From Methylocystis echinoides (GTDB lineage Bacteria; Pseudomonadota; Alphaproteobacteria; Rhizobiales; Beijerinckiaceae), in contig NZ_BSEC01000004.1 of assembly GCF_027923385.1 (NCBI RefSeq), forward strand, positions 1 to 64,000: a stretch of DNA of 64,000 bases, given 5' to 3'. The notes beneath the pieces were generated by a model that saw only the letters and a program-made list of their open reading frames with translations, was not told where the DNA came from and did not search any database. A program made the translations under genes and the position numbers. Shown piece by piece: positions 46,163-55,266 of this stretch. How positions within the stretch are numbered: position 1 is the first letter of the stretch; the number at the start of each line of letters is the position of its first letter.

Positions 46163-47218
46163 CTATCCCTGTTCGCGGCGAAGCTGAGCGGCGCGGCTTT
46201 CAATAAGGGCGGCCGCCACCTGTTCCGCGCGGGGGTCGTAGCCGCGCTGCACGGTGGCGCCGCCTGGACCGACTGTGTATCCGCCGCCGCTTGGCGGCGG
46301 CAGCGCCGCTTGGCGGTAACCGTTGCCGCGCCAGTCTCGCCAAAGCCGCCAGGCGCCTTGCGCCCGGCCTTGAAGGTCGATGACGTCGCGCAGGGCGTAG
46401 CCGCCAGCGACCGAGGCCGCGATTTGGAGGGAAAGCGGCAGCAACGCGCTTCCGACGCCGCAAAGGATCAAGAATGGCGCGATTACCGTCATTGCGGACG
46501 ATGCGTCCGTGATCGATCCTAAATTTGTGATGGTGGAGTTCATGAGCGTCAGCAGGAATCCAAGGATTCCATAAACGACGACGGGAACGATTGCATATTG
46601 CGCGCAGGTGCGCAGCCACCCGGTGAAGAGGACCGAGGAGAAGTTGAAGAGCGCCATCGCGATGAATAGGGGCCCCAGACCCAGCAGCACGAAGAGAGCA
46701 ATCTTGCCAACCAGCACGAGGCTCACGGCGATCGTGATGAAGACGACTGCGGCGATGAGGAGCACGATCGCAAGCAGCGAGAGGCCGATCGCGGCGCCCC
46801 AGCCGCCGGAAGCGGCCACGGTCTTGCCCGCCGTGAGCGCGTTGGTGAAGAGCGTCGACAGCGTCGATGAAATCGAGTTTTCCGGCGTGCCACAGTTCGC
46901 GCCGCCGACGCCTGAGCAAACCGCCGTCGCCACGCCGTCTGCTCCTTTCGTGAATACATCCACGACAATCGACGAGAAATCGCCCCAGCTGAAGGCCAAT
47001 GTGTAGATGACGCCGATGCGAAAGATGCGCCATAGGAACGCGCCGGCTGTGAGCGGCGCGCGCCCGTAGATCATTTCATATCCCCAATATGCGACATAGA
47101 TCGTCAACGCCACGGTGAACACGGGCGCAAGGCCAGACGAGATGGACTGATAAATCTGTTGCACCGCCGATGCGGCGGTGGCATCCACCTTCTGAAAAAG
47201 CGCCGAGATAATGTCCAC
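46163..47218 (-). CDS. virB6: VirB6 polytopic inner-membrane protein
   Basis: 351 residues from the GTG at 47218, preceded by AAGGAAGG; the open frame upstream is not membrane-like. Six or more hydrophobic segments, TrbL/VirB6 pattern (GLAPVFTVALTIYVAYWGYEM, core YVAYWGYEMI; AALLPLSLQIAASVAGGYALR region). Two close cysteines in a periplasmic loop (VCSGVGGANCG). It forms part of the inner-membrane channel for the DNA substrate. Followed by virB8 after a 9-base gap. Confidence 0.9.
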   Translation of the reverse strand: MDIISALFQKVDATAASAVQQIYQSISSGLAPVFTVALTIYVAYWGYEMIYGRAPLTAGAFLWRIFRIGVIYTLAFSWGDFSSIVVDVFTKGADGVATAVCSGVGGANCGTPENSISSTLSTLFTNALTAGKTVAASGGWGAAIGLSLLAIVLLIAAVVFITIAVSLVLVGKIALFVLLGLGPLFIAMALFNFSSVLFTGWLRTCAQYAIVPVVVYGILGFLLTLMNSTITNLGSITDASSAMTVIAPFLILCGVGSALLPLSLQIAASVAGGYALRDVIDLQGRAQGAWRLWRDWRGNGYRQAALPPPSGGGYTVGPGGATVQRGYDPRAEQVAAALIESRAAQLRREQG

Positions 47219-47234
47219 GGCGGTTCCTTCCTTA

Positions 47235-47417
47235 TTAGCGATTGATCGGGAGAAGCGGTCCGCAGTCGCTCGGCGCTGCAAAGGCTCGTCCGAAAGACCA
47301 CAAAGAACTATCGCGCGTGCAGGGCGCTATCAGGTCCTTATGCGCGCAAGCCGAGAGAGCCGTTAGCGCCATCCCGAGCGCCACGACGAAGCCGCCTCTA
47401 GCTATTCTTCTTCTCAT
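47235..47417 (-). CDS. VirB7-like small lipoprotein
   Basis: 60 residues. A positively charged start (MRRRIARGG) and hydrophobic core lead to the lipobox LSAC (Cys near 23), then a short periplasmic tail ending in CGPLLPINR. Size and place between virB5 and virB6 fit VirB7 or an entry-exclusion (Eex) lipoprotein, both small outer- or inner-membrane lipoproteins of VirB operons. The GGAGAG SD 12 bases ahead of the ATG decides the start. A VirB7 role in the core complex is more likely since no other candidate exists in the operon. Confidence 0.75.
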   Translation of the reverse strand: MRRRIARGGFVVALGMALTALSACAHKDLIAPCTRDSSLWSFGRAFAAPSDCGPLLPINR

Positions 47418-47430
47418 CGCGCTTACTCTC

Positions 47431-48153
47431 CTACTGCCCAACCAGCGTGGCCTTCGAAGCCTCGTACGACCACATGTTCGCTAGCTTCGACTGAGCGGCG
47501 AGATCCTGCTGCTGCTGAGCATTCAGGGCTGCGTTCGTCAGGTTCACCGTGCCGATCAATTCGTTGATGGTCTGACCCGTTTGAGTCTGGATTTGCGAGT
47601 TTTGATCGATTGACCCTTTGATGTCGGGCGCCGAGCCAATTTGTCCCGCCGCTCCTTTGAAGCCCGACGACCTCGTCACCGAGGCGGCCTGAGCGCCAGA
47701 CACCGCGGCGGTGATGGCGGCGGAGGTGTTAACCGCGCCCGTGTAAGCAAGGTCGGTCGTCGACGCCGCCGAATTCGCTCCGGTGAGCGTTTTGACGAGA
47801 TTGAGACCGTTGATGATCGAAGACGCCAAAGTACCGTAGGAGCCCAGCGCCCCCATCGACAGGGACCCACCGCCAAGCAGCGAACTCAGGTCCGGCGCGC
47901 TCGAGACCGAGAACCCGCCGAGGCCAATCGAGGACAGGCCTCCTGTCGACCGATCGCCCGTCACCGCCGCCAGCGTATTATTGACCGTCTCGAGAATCTG
48001 CTGGTTGGTGTTCATGATCTGCGCGGTGTTCTGCGCGGTCTGCGTCGCCTGGGTCAGCGTCGCCGTGTCGATAACCGGGACTTGCGCCAGTGCGGCGGCG
48101 CTAAGGAGCAACGAGCTCCCGAGCGACAATGAAAGCAGCGACTTCCTGATCAT
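47431..48153 (-). CDS. virB5: VirB5-type minor pilin
   Basis: 240 residues. Signal peptide (1-23, ending AALAQ) and a helix-rich body with repeated Gln/Asn/Thr-rich helices (TQTAQNTAQIMNTNQQILET, TVNLTNAALNAQQQQDLAAQ), typical of VirB5/TraC pilus-tip adhesins. The central Gly/Ser-rich stretch (SSIGLGGFSVSSAPDLSSLL, about 76-95) is unusual and flexible. Between an unknown secreted protein and the lipoprotein gene. Confidence 0.88.
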   Translation of the reverse strand: MIRKSLLSLSLGSSLLLSAAALAQVPVIDTATLTQATQTAQNTAQIMNTNQQILETVNNTLAAVTGDRSTGGLSSIGLGGFSVSSAPDLSSLLGGGSLSMGALGSYGTLASSIINGLNLVKTLTGANSAASTTDLAYTGAVNTSAAITAAVSGAQAASVTRSSGFKGAAGQIGSAPDIKGSIDQNSQIQTQTGQTINELIGTVNLTNAALNAQQQQDLAAQSKLANMWSYEASKATLVGQ

Positions 48154-48176
48154 GATTTGTCTCCTCTAGCCTCGTT

Positions 48177-48872
48177 TCATGGTTCCGTCGAAAGCAAGAC
48201 GACAGTCGCATTCGTGTCCGTTATTGCGGGGAGCGCTATGAGGGTCGCTTTGGCCGGATCGAAGGCCAAAGCATTCGCCGCCCGGCTCGCGCCGGCGATA
48301 AGGTTCAGCCCGCGCTGATTGAAGAGCCGCGCCGTCAAGCTCGTCACCATGATCGCCTGGTTCCACATTCCGCCGTTGTTGCTGCGCGCGCTGCCGTTTT
48401 GGTTCCAGGCGGACTGGGAGAGCGCGAGCGCGCCGATGATGGCGCTGGCGATTTGCGTGTTGCTCTTGTTCCCCTGAATGCCGCTCGCGACCGCGCCCAA
48501 CGCCGCGACCGTCTGCGCCACTGTGTTCAGGTTCAGCGCTGTGACGCTCGTTCCGCCACCGGTCACGGTAGTCTGGACGGCGCTCAAATCCATGTTGGAG
48601 ACGATGCCGGTCGCGGGCGCCGTCGCATTGTTCGCTGAGAGGAGATCGCCGCCAACTGACGGCAATTGGCCCTGCCCCGGCGTCTGCAGGCTTGCCGTAA
48701 TCCCCTTCGAGGGCTGCACGGCCCCATCCTTGTAGACCCGCGCTTTGGCCGTGCAATCGGAGATGCTTTTTTCGGTCGTCTCCCGAGCGGCGTCGGTGAC
48801 GGGCGTATCGGCGAAAGCCGGCCCAGCGCCGGCGAGAAGGAAGGCCGCCAACGGAAATAATCTATGCCGCAT
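48177..48872 (-). CDS. Unknown exported protein of the virB operon
   Basis: 231 residues. Signal peptide (1-21, ending GPAFAD), a single early cysteine (SISDCTAKARV), then low-complexity helical and turn-rich sequence with many Asn, Thr and Ala (for example ALNLNTVAQTVAALGAVASG). No known VirB family fits. It overlaps the virB4 3' end by 11 bases and precedes virB5, so it is made with the pilus components. A pilus-associated or surface protein is a reasonable guess; function unknown. Confidence 0.75.
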   Translation of the reverse strand: MRHRLFPLAAFLLAGAGPAFADTPVTDAARETTEKSISDCTAKARVYKDGAVQPSKGITASLQTPGQGQLPSVGGDLLSANNATAPATGIVSNMDLSAVQTTVTGGGTSVTALNLNTVAQTVAALGAVASGIQGNKSNTQIASAIIGALALSQSAWNQNGSARSNNGGMWNQAIMVTSLTARLFNQRGLNLIAGASRAANALAFDPAKATLIALPAITDTNATVVLLSTEP

Positions 48873-51327
48873 GGGAAACCTCCCGCCTCGCGGAGCGCCA
48901 ATTGCAGAAGATCGGAACCCATACGCGCGGATCGTCCCCGACACGGGCGCGCAGCTCTTCGCACTCTTGGACGGTGTCGACGTTCCCGGAGAGGACTTTG
49001 ACGATATCGAGCATGTCTGAGAGATCGAGCCGGGCGATAACCGAGTCCTGATCGTGCTTGATCAGGAACTGCCGAGAATCGGGATCGGTGTTGATCACCC
49101 ACTCGAATTCGCGCTCGGAAAGCTTGAACCCCGTCACATAGCTCTCGAAGTCCGCTTTGGGATTGGGGAAGAAGATGTTGGTCGGCGTCTGCTCGAGCAG
49201 CGTGTGGCCCATTGGGGAGGCGACGATGTCCTTCGCGGACTGCGTGCCAAAGCCGACGACGCCGTTGAGCTTGCGGATGGTTTTCAGCTTGTCGTTGAGA
49301 AACCCTGCGAATTTGTCGTCGGTTAGGATTTTCCAGCCTTCGTCGATGAACAGCATCATCGGGTTGCCGTCCATCATCCCCTCGATGCGGTGAAAAATGT
49401 AGCCGAGCGCCGCCGTGCGGATGTCATCGTCGTCAAGAAGTTTGGTCATGTCGAAGCCGAACACGCCATTCGATGCCGACCACGAGTCGCGCTCGTTGTT
49501 GAAAAGCCATCCGCGGGCCTTGGTCCAAACGTCGAATCTCGACGCCAGGTCCTCTTGGCCGAGCTTCTCGCTGCCCCTGAGGAGATGCGCGACCTCGGCA
49601 AAACGCCGATCCTTGACGGGCACGGCGAAAATTTGATCGACCGCGCCCTCGACGATTTTAAGTTGATGGGCGCCAAGGTCCGAACCGTCGCGGGGCCGCA
49701 CCATGAATTTCAGGAGGTCTTCGAGGAATTTGCGGTCTTCGGGCGAGCCTGGAAGCTGCAGGGGGTTGAAGCCGGTCGGAACGCCGGGAACCAACACTTC
49801 ATAGCTGCCGCCCATGGCCCGGATGAGCGGATCGGCGCCGCGGTCCTTGTCGAAGAAGGCGACGCGCGGGCGCGGCGTCACCCGCATGGCCTGGCAGAGC
49901 AGGAAACCCAGGCCGACGGTCTTGCCCGAGCCGGTCGGACCGGTGACCGTGAAATTGCCGACCTGCCGTCGATGGAAGTTGAAATAATACGGAGTCTGGC
50001 TCGTCGTCTCCAGGATCGAGATCGCCGGTCCCCAGCGATTGCCCTCAGGCCTGCCGACGGCAAAGTTGTGAAGCGAGGCGAAGCCGACGAAATTGCGCGA
50101 GGAGATCAGGGAGCGCCGGGCGATATAGGCGAAATTCCCGGGCATCTGCGCCCAGAAGGCGGGTTCGGCGTTCATGTCCTCCCGGACGACGATCGTTCCG
50201 AAATTCTGCAGCTCCTGCGTCGTCGCCTGAACGCATTTCTCCATTTCGCGGATGGAGCGGCCGAGGGCACAGACGGTCAGATGGTGATAGCCAAGGACCG
50301 TTTGGCCGGTGACGAGCTCGTTGCGGGCGGTGTTGATCGCCGCCTCGACCTCCGTCCCCGCTTCGTCCGAAGCGGCGATCTGGCGCTCGACCTTGGCGAC
50401 GTGCGACATGACCGGCGCGCGGTCTTCGAGCGCGAAGGACTGCGAGATGATCATTTCGTGCGGGACGCGGAGGAGGCCGTCGAGCATCCCGGCTCCCGTG
50501 TAGGCCGGATACTCGCGAATGGAGAGCATCGCGGCAAACCGGGTGTCGGCGTCCGACGCTCCCCTGAATTCAAGAGCCTTCTTGCCGAAGGTGATGCGCT
50601 TCGTCGGCAGATAGGCGTCGAGCGCCATGCGCGGCAGAGCCATGTGAAGCGGCGCCCCGCCGTTCAGCAGCTGCGCCAGGAACTCGCCGATCTCCGTGCA
50701 GACCGCGCCGTGGAGCATCCTTAATCCGAGGGTTCGCGCCCCGTAGCTGGCCATCTCCCTGCAGAAATTGGCCGCGACGTCGTGCAGTTCACGCTTGGCC
50801 TCGCGCTCGATCTCCTTTTCTTCGACGCCAAGCCCCTTGCGGAAAAAGCTCGTCGCCTTGTCCGCCATGCCGACCTTGCCCTGAAACCCCCGGCGAATGA
50901 TGGTCACATAAAGGTCGTTCACGAACATGCGCTTATGCGCCTGGTTCGCCATGTAGCGGCGATCGAGCTCCGCGCAGAAGAAGTTGTCGAAGCCGCCGCC
51001 GATCTCTGGCGTCACTTCGCGCCGGATGATGTGGGAATAGACGGCGAAGCGGCTGTCGTTCATCGAACGAATGAGCGTATTGCGGCTCGAAAGCCGCATA
51101 TCGATCTCCGCCTGGTCGGCGGTCTGAAAGCAGAAGCCGCCGACCTTCACCACCATCAGGAAGTGGCCCTCCTTCGTTTTGAGCATGTCCTCCTCGACAT
51201 GCCGAAGATAGGGCACGTGCTTGGATATCCCGGCCTCGCGGCCGCTTTGCGCTCCGAATTTCAAAGAATTGAGAATATGCGCGGAGAGCTTCACCACGAT
51301 CGGCTCCTCAAGGCTTGTAGGAGTCAC
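48862..51327 (-). CDS. virB4: VirB4 ATPase
   Basis: 821 residues. N-terminal CagE/TrbE/VirB domain, and C-terminal AAA+ core: Walker A VTGPTGSGKTVGLGFLL (about 462-478), Walker B MMLFIDEGWKILTDDK (about 660-675), and the Arg-finger region VGFGTQSAKDI. Largest ATPase of the channel, acting in pilus assembly and DNA transfer. Starts 20 bases inside the virB3 end. Complete. Confidence 0.96.
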   Translation of the reverse strand: MTPTSLEEPIVVKLSAHILNSLKFGAQSGREAGISKHVPYLRHVEEDMLKTKEGHFLMVVKVGGFCFQTADQAEIDMRLSSRNTLIRSMNDSRFAVYSHIIRREVTPEIGGGFDNFFCAELDRRYMANQAHKRMFVNDLYVTIIRRGFQGKVGMADKATSFFRKGLGVEEKEIEREAKRELHDVAANFCREMASYGARTLGLRMLHGAVCTEIGEFLAQLLNGGAPLHMALPRMALDAYLPTKRITFGKKALEFRGASDADTRFAAMLSIREYPAYTGAGMLDGLLRVPHEMIISQSFALEDRAPVMSHVAKVERQIAASDEAGTEVEAAINTARNELVTGQTVLGYHHLTVCALGRSIREMEKCVQATTQELQNFGTIVVREDMNAEPAFWAQMPGNFAYIARRSLISSRNFVGFASLHNFAVGRPEGNRWGPAISILETTSQTPYYFNFHRRQVGNFTVTGPTGSGKTVGLGFLLCQAMRVTPRPRVAFFDKDRGADPLIRAMGGSYEVLVPGVPTGFNPLQLPGSPEDRKFLEDLLKFMVRPRDGSDLGAHQLKIVEGAVDQIFAVPVKDRRFAEVAHLLRGSEKLGQEDLASRFDVWTKARGWLFNNERDSWSASNGVFGFDMTKLLDDDDIRTAALGYIFHRIEGMMDGNPMMLFIDEGWKILTDDKFAGFLNDKLKTIRKLNGVVGFGTQSAKDIVASPMGHTLLEQTPTNIFFPNPKADFESYVTGFKLSEREFEWVINTDPDSRQFLIKHDQDSVIARLDLSDMLDIVKVLSGNVDTVQECEELRARVGDDPRVWVPIFCNWRSARREVSHAA

Positions 51328-51604
51328 CGCCCCAAAATCGGTGATTTCGGGTGATGGGGCATTTGCCGTAGCGCACGAGCAAAATGTCGACGAACCGATT
51401 GTCCCGGACCGTCAGCACGTAAGCGAGGCCGTGGATGGGCGCGAACAGCAAAAACATCAGCAGGTTTTTGGTGTTGATGAAGATGAGAACGATGACGCAC
51501 CATTCCATCACGAACAGCACATAGGGGACGCCGAGCATCATGGGCGGCCTTGTGAGGCCGCCGACGAGCGGATCGAGACGGGGCTTCGCCTGCTGCCGGA
51601 TCAT
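51308..51604 (-). CDS. virB3: VirB3 inner-membrane protein
   Basis: 98 residues, two membrane helices (about 20-40 and 46-64), with the typical start RLDPLVGGLTRPPMMLGVPY and the end LLVRYGKCPITRNHRFWGG. Partners VirB4 in pilus assembly. Overlaps virB2 by one base (TGATG) and virB4 by 20. Confidence 0.93.
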   Translation of the reverse strand: MIRQQAKPRLDPLVGGLTRPPMMLGVPYVLFVMEWCVIVLIFINTKNLLMFLLFAPIHGLAYVLTVRDNRFVDILLVRYGKCPITRNHRFWGGDSYKP

Positions 51605-51915
51605 CAGCCCTGCCCGTTCGTGAGCGATTGGACGATTTGCGCAGCGCCGAAGATCAGAGCCACGCCGACGATGACCGAGAAGGCCCAGGACCACGGAATG
51701 CGCGAGGTGAGTGCGAGATAGCCGACGGCGGCTACGGCGACGGTCGCGGCCGTCGTCGCGAAGGTTCCTGTCATGAATTGAAGCACGCTCGTCAGCGCGG
51801 TGTTCAGGGGCTGGAAGGTCGCCGTCTGCGCCAGCGCCGGATCGGGCCCAGCGATCAGCGCCAGGGCGACCAGAACGCAGAAAAACATCGCGTCGGAACG
51901 CGAAAAAGCCTTCAT
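51604..51915 (-). CDS. virB2: VirB2 major pilin precursor
   Basis: 103 residues. Long signal sequence (1-29, PDPALAQ), then two hydrophobic helices separated by a short polar turn (ALTSRIPWS), the standard VirB2 topology. The mature pilin would have about 74 residues. Overlaps virB1 by four bases. Confidence 0.93.
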   Translation of the reverse strand: MKAFSRSDAMFFCVLVALALIAGPDPALAQTATFQPLNTALTSVLQFMTGTFATTAATVAVAAVGYLALTSRIPWSWAFSVIVGVALIFGAAQIVQSLTNGQG

Positions 51916-52634
51916 TTGCTTTCTCCTTCGTCGTCAGGGGACACGTAGAGAACCGACCCGCCGATCCACTCCTGGTCTTTCGCCGAACGGCTCTTTCCAG
52001 CTGGCGGCGACTCGCTTCCTGACGCTTCCTGAACCTCGCGGCTCGCCTCGGCGCCGCGCTTTCCCCGCCGCGCCGAGACATCGCCAAGCCCGTAATATTG
52101 ATTGGTCACGGCGGCCACGTAGCGAACCGTTTCCGAGTTCGCCGGCACGCCCTTCGCCTGGTAGACGCGCTCGCTGCCGGCGTTGTAGGCGGCGGCGACG
52201 AGCATCATGTTTCCCTGGAACTGGGCGACGAGGTCCTTGAGGAACAGCATCGACCCGCGGACATTCTCGATGGGGTTGCAAATGTTCTTGACGCCATATT
52301 GGGCGGCGGTCTGCGGCATCAGCATCATCGGCCCGCGCGCGCCCCTCTGGGAATTGAGATTGGCGCCGCTCGATGATTCGTGATCCAGAATCGCCAAAGC
52401 GAGCTTCTCGTCGACTCCCGCGCGCCGCGCCTCGGTTTGGACTACGCCTCGCAGGCTTTGCGAATCCATCTCGGCCGAGCAGGCTTCTGAGTCGACAGGC
52501 TCTGCCGGCGAGCTCCGCGGCGCGCCTGGAACGGGCGCCAAGGCGACCCTTACAGCTCCCCCTGGCGCGGGCTTTCGCCCGTCGGCGGCCGCGATGGCGG
52601 GAAGAAGACAGATGAGAAGGGACGCAATGCGCAT
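51912..52634 (-). CDS. virB1: VirB1 lytic transglycosylase
   Basis: 240 residues from ATG 52634. Signal peptide (1-18), Pro-rich linker, then an SLT domain with the catalytic Glu in ILDHESSSGANLNSQRGA (near 97), GPMMLMPQTAAQYGV and AYNAGSERVYQA. Opens peptidoglycan for the transfer channel. The C-terminal 60 residues are charged and unstructured. First gene of the virB-virD4 operon; a palindromic operator lies 48 bases upstream of the ATG. Confidence 0.93.
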   Translation of the reverse strand: MRIASLLICLLPAIAAADGRKPAPGGAVRVALAPVPGAPRSSPAEPVDSEACSAEMDSQSLRGVVQTEARRAGVDEKLALAILDHESSSGANLNSQRGARGPMMLMPQTAAQYGVKNICNPIENVRGSMLFLKDLVAQFQGNMMLVAAAYNAGSERVYQAKGVPANSETVRYVAAVTNQYYGLGDVSARRGKRGAEASREVQEASGSESPPAGKSRSAKDQEWIGGSVLYVSPDDEGESK

Positions 52635-52664
52635 TGGGCAATTCCCTGGTGAGCGACCCTCTCT

Positions 52665-52698
52665 TAACAAAATATAATAAATTGGCAACTGCCAAAAT
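52665..52698 (-). promoter_or_regulatory. Promoter and palindromic operator upstream of virB1
   Basis: TTGGCA-AC-TGCCAA (52682-52695) is a perfect palindrome next to an AT-rich -10-like tract reading TATTATAT on the minus strand (52670-52681). It shares TTGGCA / TGCCAA half-sites with the palindrome upstream of the XRE-like regulator. Confidence 0.55.
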
Positions 52699-52780
52699 CT
52701 GCGATATGAAAACGAGTGAAATTGGAACCTCACGAGGGATGGGAAGCGTCCCCCGCAAGCGTCCGAGTGAGAGCGCCGCC

Positions 52781-53119
52781 ATGAAGCATCTCCATGACAG
52801 TCAGTATGTCGTCGTTGAGCCCGTCCGGCCTGCGTTCCCCTTTCTGATTTTCTTAGGTGTCTTGGTGGTTGTCGTCTCGGTGGCGGCTGATTGGCTGAAC
52901 AGTCTTCCTGTTCAATTTGTGGGTCCGATTCTCTATCCTATCGAGCGCATATTGAACGCAGCCTTCTTTCCGGAGGCGCAAACCCCGCTGCGTCCGAACG
53001 GTTCGGCGCTGCTGGTGCTGCTTCCCACGCTCGCTCTCTTCGCCGCGATCTATTTTGCCGCCCGCGGAATGTTTCGGGCCGCTATGCGCGTTCTCCGGCC
53101 TTTCATAGGGCGTCGCTGA
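52781..53119 (+). CDS. Small two-helix membrane protein, unrecognised
   Basis: 112 residues with hydrophobic segments at about 21-40 (FPFLIFLGVLVVVVSVAADW) and 78-97 (GSALLVLLPTLALFAAIYFA), basic C-terminus (RVLRPFIGRR). Divergent from virB1 and coupled to the next exported protein by TGATG. Possibly an entry-exclusion or pilus-related protein; no family recognised. Start at 52781 has only a weak SD. Confidence 0.6.
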   Translation: MKHLHDSQYVVVEPVRPAFPFLIFLGVLVVVVSVAADWLNSLPVQFVGPILYPIERILNAAFFPEAQTPLRPNGSALLVLLPTLALFAAIYFAARGMFRAAMRVLRPFIGRR

Positions 53120-53733
53120 TGCGCGCGCTGCTCTCGTCGAGCTTGGCGGCTGGCCTTGTCTTGCTGCCCGCGACGGCATCGGCCGAATCCTTCACGCCGG
53201 ATCCGGAGCGATGGCGCCCGGTCGCCTATTCCGATCTTCGCCTTCCCCGGGGAGAAGCGGAGTCATACGCTTCGATCTGGCAGGATCGGCTCGACGAGAG
53301 CAATTCGAAGCCGCCGCCGGCGTCCGCTCCGGGGCATCCGCTAACGGACCCCTCGCTCAGCTACGTCGTCGGCAATCCCGGCGCGTCGGAATGGCACTTC
53401 ACGATCAACTTCCAAACCAAGCTCGCTGCCCTGACCGTGCTCGACGCGCCCAATGTTTGCACCGACGAATACCCCTCCCCGGCGGCGGGCGTGAAAATCA
53501 AAGTCTGCCCGATGCGGCTCGCCATGTTCGAAGCGAATCGCTATGCCCTTGTGATCGACGGAGCCGCCTGCTTTCTCGAAAGGCAGCCGCAAGCGCCTAT
53601 CGAAGACTCATCCGCCACGCGCACGGAAGTCGCTTACGACGTGACCGCGCGCGCCTTCAAAATCCGCTACACGGTTTCGCATGTGGAAATTCCCCAATGT
53701 GGGCAAACCGTGCCTCTTCACCCTACGAATTAG
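53119..53733 (+). CDS. Exported hypothetical protein
   Basis: 204 residues with signal peptide (1-22, ATASAES). Four to five cysteines in the mature part (NVCTDEY, IKVCPMRL, GAACFLERQ, PQCGQTV) would form disulfides in the periplasm. No family recognised. Overlaps the preceding gene by one base, suggesting an operon with the two-helix membrane protein. Confidence 0.65.
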   Translation: MRALLSSSLAAGLVLLPATASAESFTPDPERWRPVAYSDLRLPRGEAESYASIWQDRLDESNSKPPPASAPGHPLTDPSLSYVVGNPGASEWHFTINFQTKLAALTVLDAPNVCTDEYPSPAAGVKIKVCPMRLAMFEANRYALVIDGAACFLERQPQAPIEDSSATRTEVAYDVTARAFKIRYTVSHVEIPQCGQTVPLHPTN

Positions 53734-53958
53734 CGCCAAGTTCGCGGAGCACCGCCAATGTCTGAACGACGCCGTCTCTCTTCGCCATTGAGCCTAGCGC
53801 TGCGATTTATGGCGCGGCCGGCCGCCTTATTGCGTCAAGCACAAAGGCAGTTTCCCCGGGCGGACCCTCTGTTTTTCCGCCGGCGCTTCGCGTTTTTGAC
53901 GCCGGCGCCCGTCCGCGCCTTTCGTATCGCGCAGGCCAATCATGCGAAGGAGATTTTC

Positions 53959-54480
53959 ATGCGCGCGGCCCTCATTCTCGCTATGCTCGCCCCGCTTTCC
54001 GCCAGCGCTGAGCAAACGATATCGCATCGGCTCATGGCGCAGACTTTTTCACTGACCGACACGAATGTGCAGGCGCGCATTTGGTCGGATCAGGTTCCGG
54101 AGATGCTAAAATTTCGCAAATATCTGCAGTCGACGCCGGGCGGCGCAGATAAGCCGCTCGTCGGGGTCGTCTACACCACGAGCTTCAAGGCCGAAGGAAA
54201 GCAGATCGTCGTCTCCGTCATCAGCAACAACTGCGCCAACGCTGGCGGCGTTCCGAACCTGCTTTTTTGTCCCACGCGGGTGGCGAGCCTTTCAGGCGGG
54301 AAGCTCGAAGTCCTCGGCCATATCCCCGACCTACTTGTCACCGTCTCCGAAGCAGACGCTCCTCAAAACGCCAGGAAAGCGACGATCGCGATTTACAATC
54401 CGCAGACCCATCAAATCACCTTCGCGAACGTCGATGGAAACGAGAGGACAGAACTCTCTCAAATGGTCGTCGTGAGATAG
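53959..54480 (+). CDS. Exported hypothetical protein
   Basis: 173 residues from ATG 53959, preceded by AAGGAG. Signal peptide 1-18 (APLSASAEQ), then mostly beta-like sequence with two cysteines (SNNCANAG, LLFCPTRV) in a row, probably one disulfide. No family recognised. The open frame before 53959 has Arg/Pro-rich noise and is excluded. Followed 20 bases later by another exported protein. Confidence 0.6.
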   Translation: MRAALILAMLAPLSASAEQTISHRLMAQTFSLTDTNVQARIWSDQVPEMLKFRKYLQSTPGGADKPLVGVVYTTSFKAEGKQIVVSVISNNCANAGGVPNLLFCPTRVASLSGGKLEVLGHIPDLLVTVSEADAPQNARKATIAIYNPQTHQITFANVDGNERTELSQMVVVR

Positions 54481-54500
54481 CTCTGTATCGGAATGAGCAA

Positions 54501-55253
54501 ATGAGAGCGTCAACACTCCTTGCATCTGCGATTGCAGTCGTTCTCTCAGGTCCTGAGCTTGCGTTCGCGGATTGTCAGACCGTCAGCGCATCGGACGTCG
54601 CCCAAGACATACAAGACTGCCCTTCGGCGAACAACGCGCTGAAAAATAACGCCTGCAATTTCGGCGGCGCGGCGATCGCCGAGTCCGGTGGCAACACCTG
54701 CGCTTCGAACGGGAACAATTTCGGCGTATTGCAGCTGACACGCTCCAATCTTACGAACACCGGCTCCTCGCCAAGCGAGTACCTGAATCTTTCGGCTCAG
54801 CAGCAGGTCTGCATTTGGGCGCAACAGGTCGGCAACTCCAATACCAGCGGCGCCTATCAGAAGCTCTCCAACAGCGGCAGTGTCAACGGAACCCCGGTAA
54901 CCGCCGGGATGCTCGCGGCCTGCTTCCAATTTGGCCCTCTGATTTGCAAAAACGACCTCGCTTTCATGCAAGCGAATGGCGGCGCTTGCCCGTCGATTGG
55001 CAATGGCGGAGTCAGAGCTACCGGCCAAACGCTTGCCAATGGCGGCGCGAATCTCGACGGAAACAACCAAAGCATTTGTTCCTGGGGACAGTCGATCCAA
55101 AACAAGATCAACCAGGCGGCAACAACGTGCAGCGCTTCAAACGGCTCGGGCGACGGCGGAACCAACTGCCCGGGCGGCGGGACCACGCCCGGCGGCGTCA
55201 TTCCGCCGTCTCCGGGCAATGCGCCGGTTTCGCTACCAGCAAATCTCGCGTAG
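54501..55253 (+). CDS. Exported SLT/lysozyme-like protein
   Basis: 250 residues. Signal peptide (1-23, AFADC). A pattern AAIAESGGNTCASNGNNFGVLQL (given as ESGG near 60 and NNFGVLQL near 73) follows the E-S-G...GxxQ order of transglycosylase-fold proteins, and several disulfide cysteines are evident. The C-terminus is Gly- and Pro-rich (GGGTTPGGVIPPSP). May cut peptidoglycan or form part of a surface structure; I am moderately sure of the fold and not of the activity. Confidence 0.6.
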   Translation: MRASTLLASAIAVVLSGPELAFADCQTVSASDVAQDIQDCPSANNALKNNACNFGGAAIAESGGNTCASNGNNFGVLQLTRSNLTNTGSSPSEYLNLSAQQQVCIWAQQVGNSNTSGAYQKLSNSGSVNGTPVTAGMLAACFQFGPLICKNDLAFMQANGGACPSIGNGGVRATGQTLANGGANLDGNNQSICSWGQSIQNKINQAATTCSASNGSGDGGTNCPGGGTTPGGVIPPSPGNAPVSLPANLA

Positions 55254-55266
55254 GAGCACTCAGCGC

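Noticed and set aside
49390..50724. 444-codon open frame on the plus strand
   Set aside because: Opposite virB4; His/Arg/Ala-rich composition typical of shadow frames.
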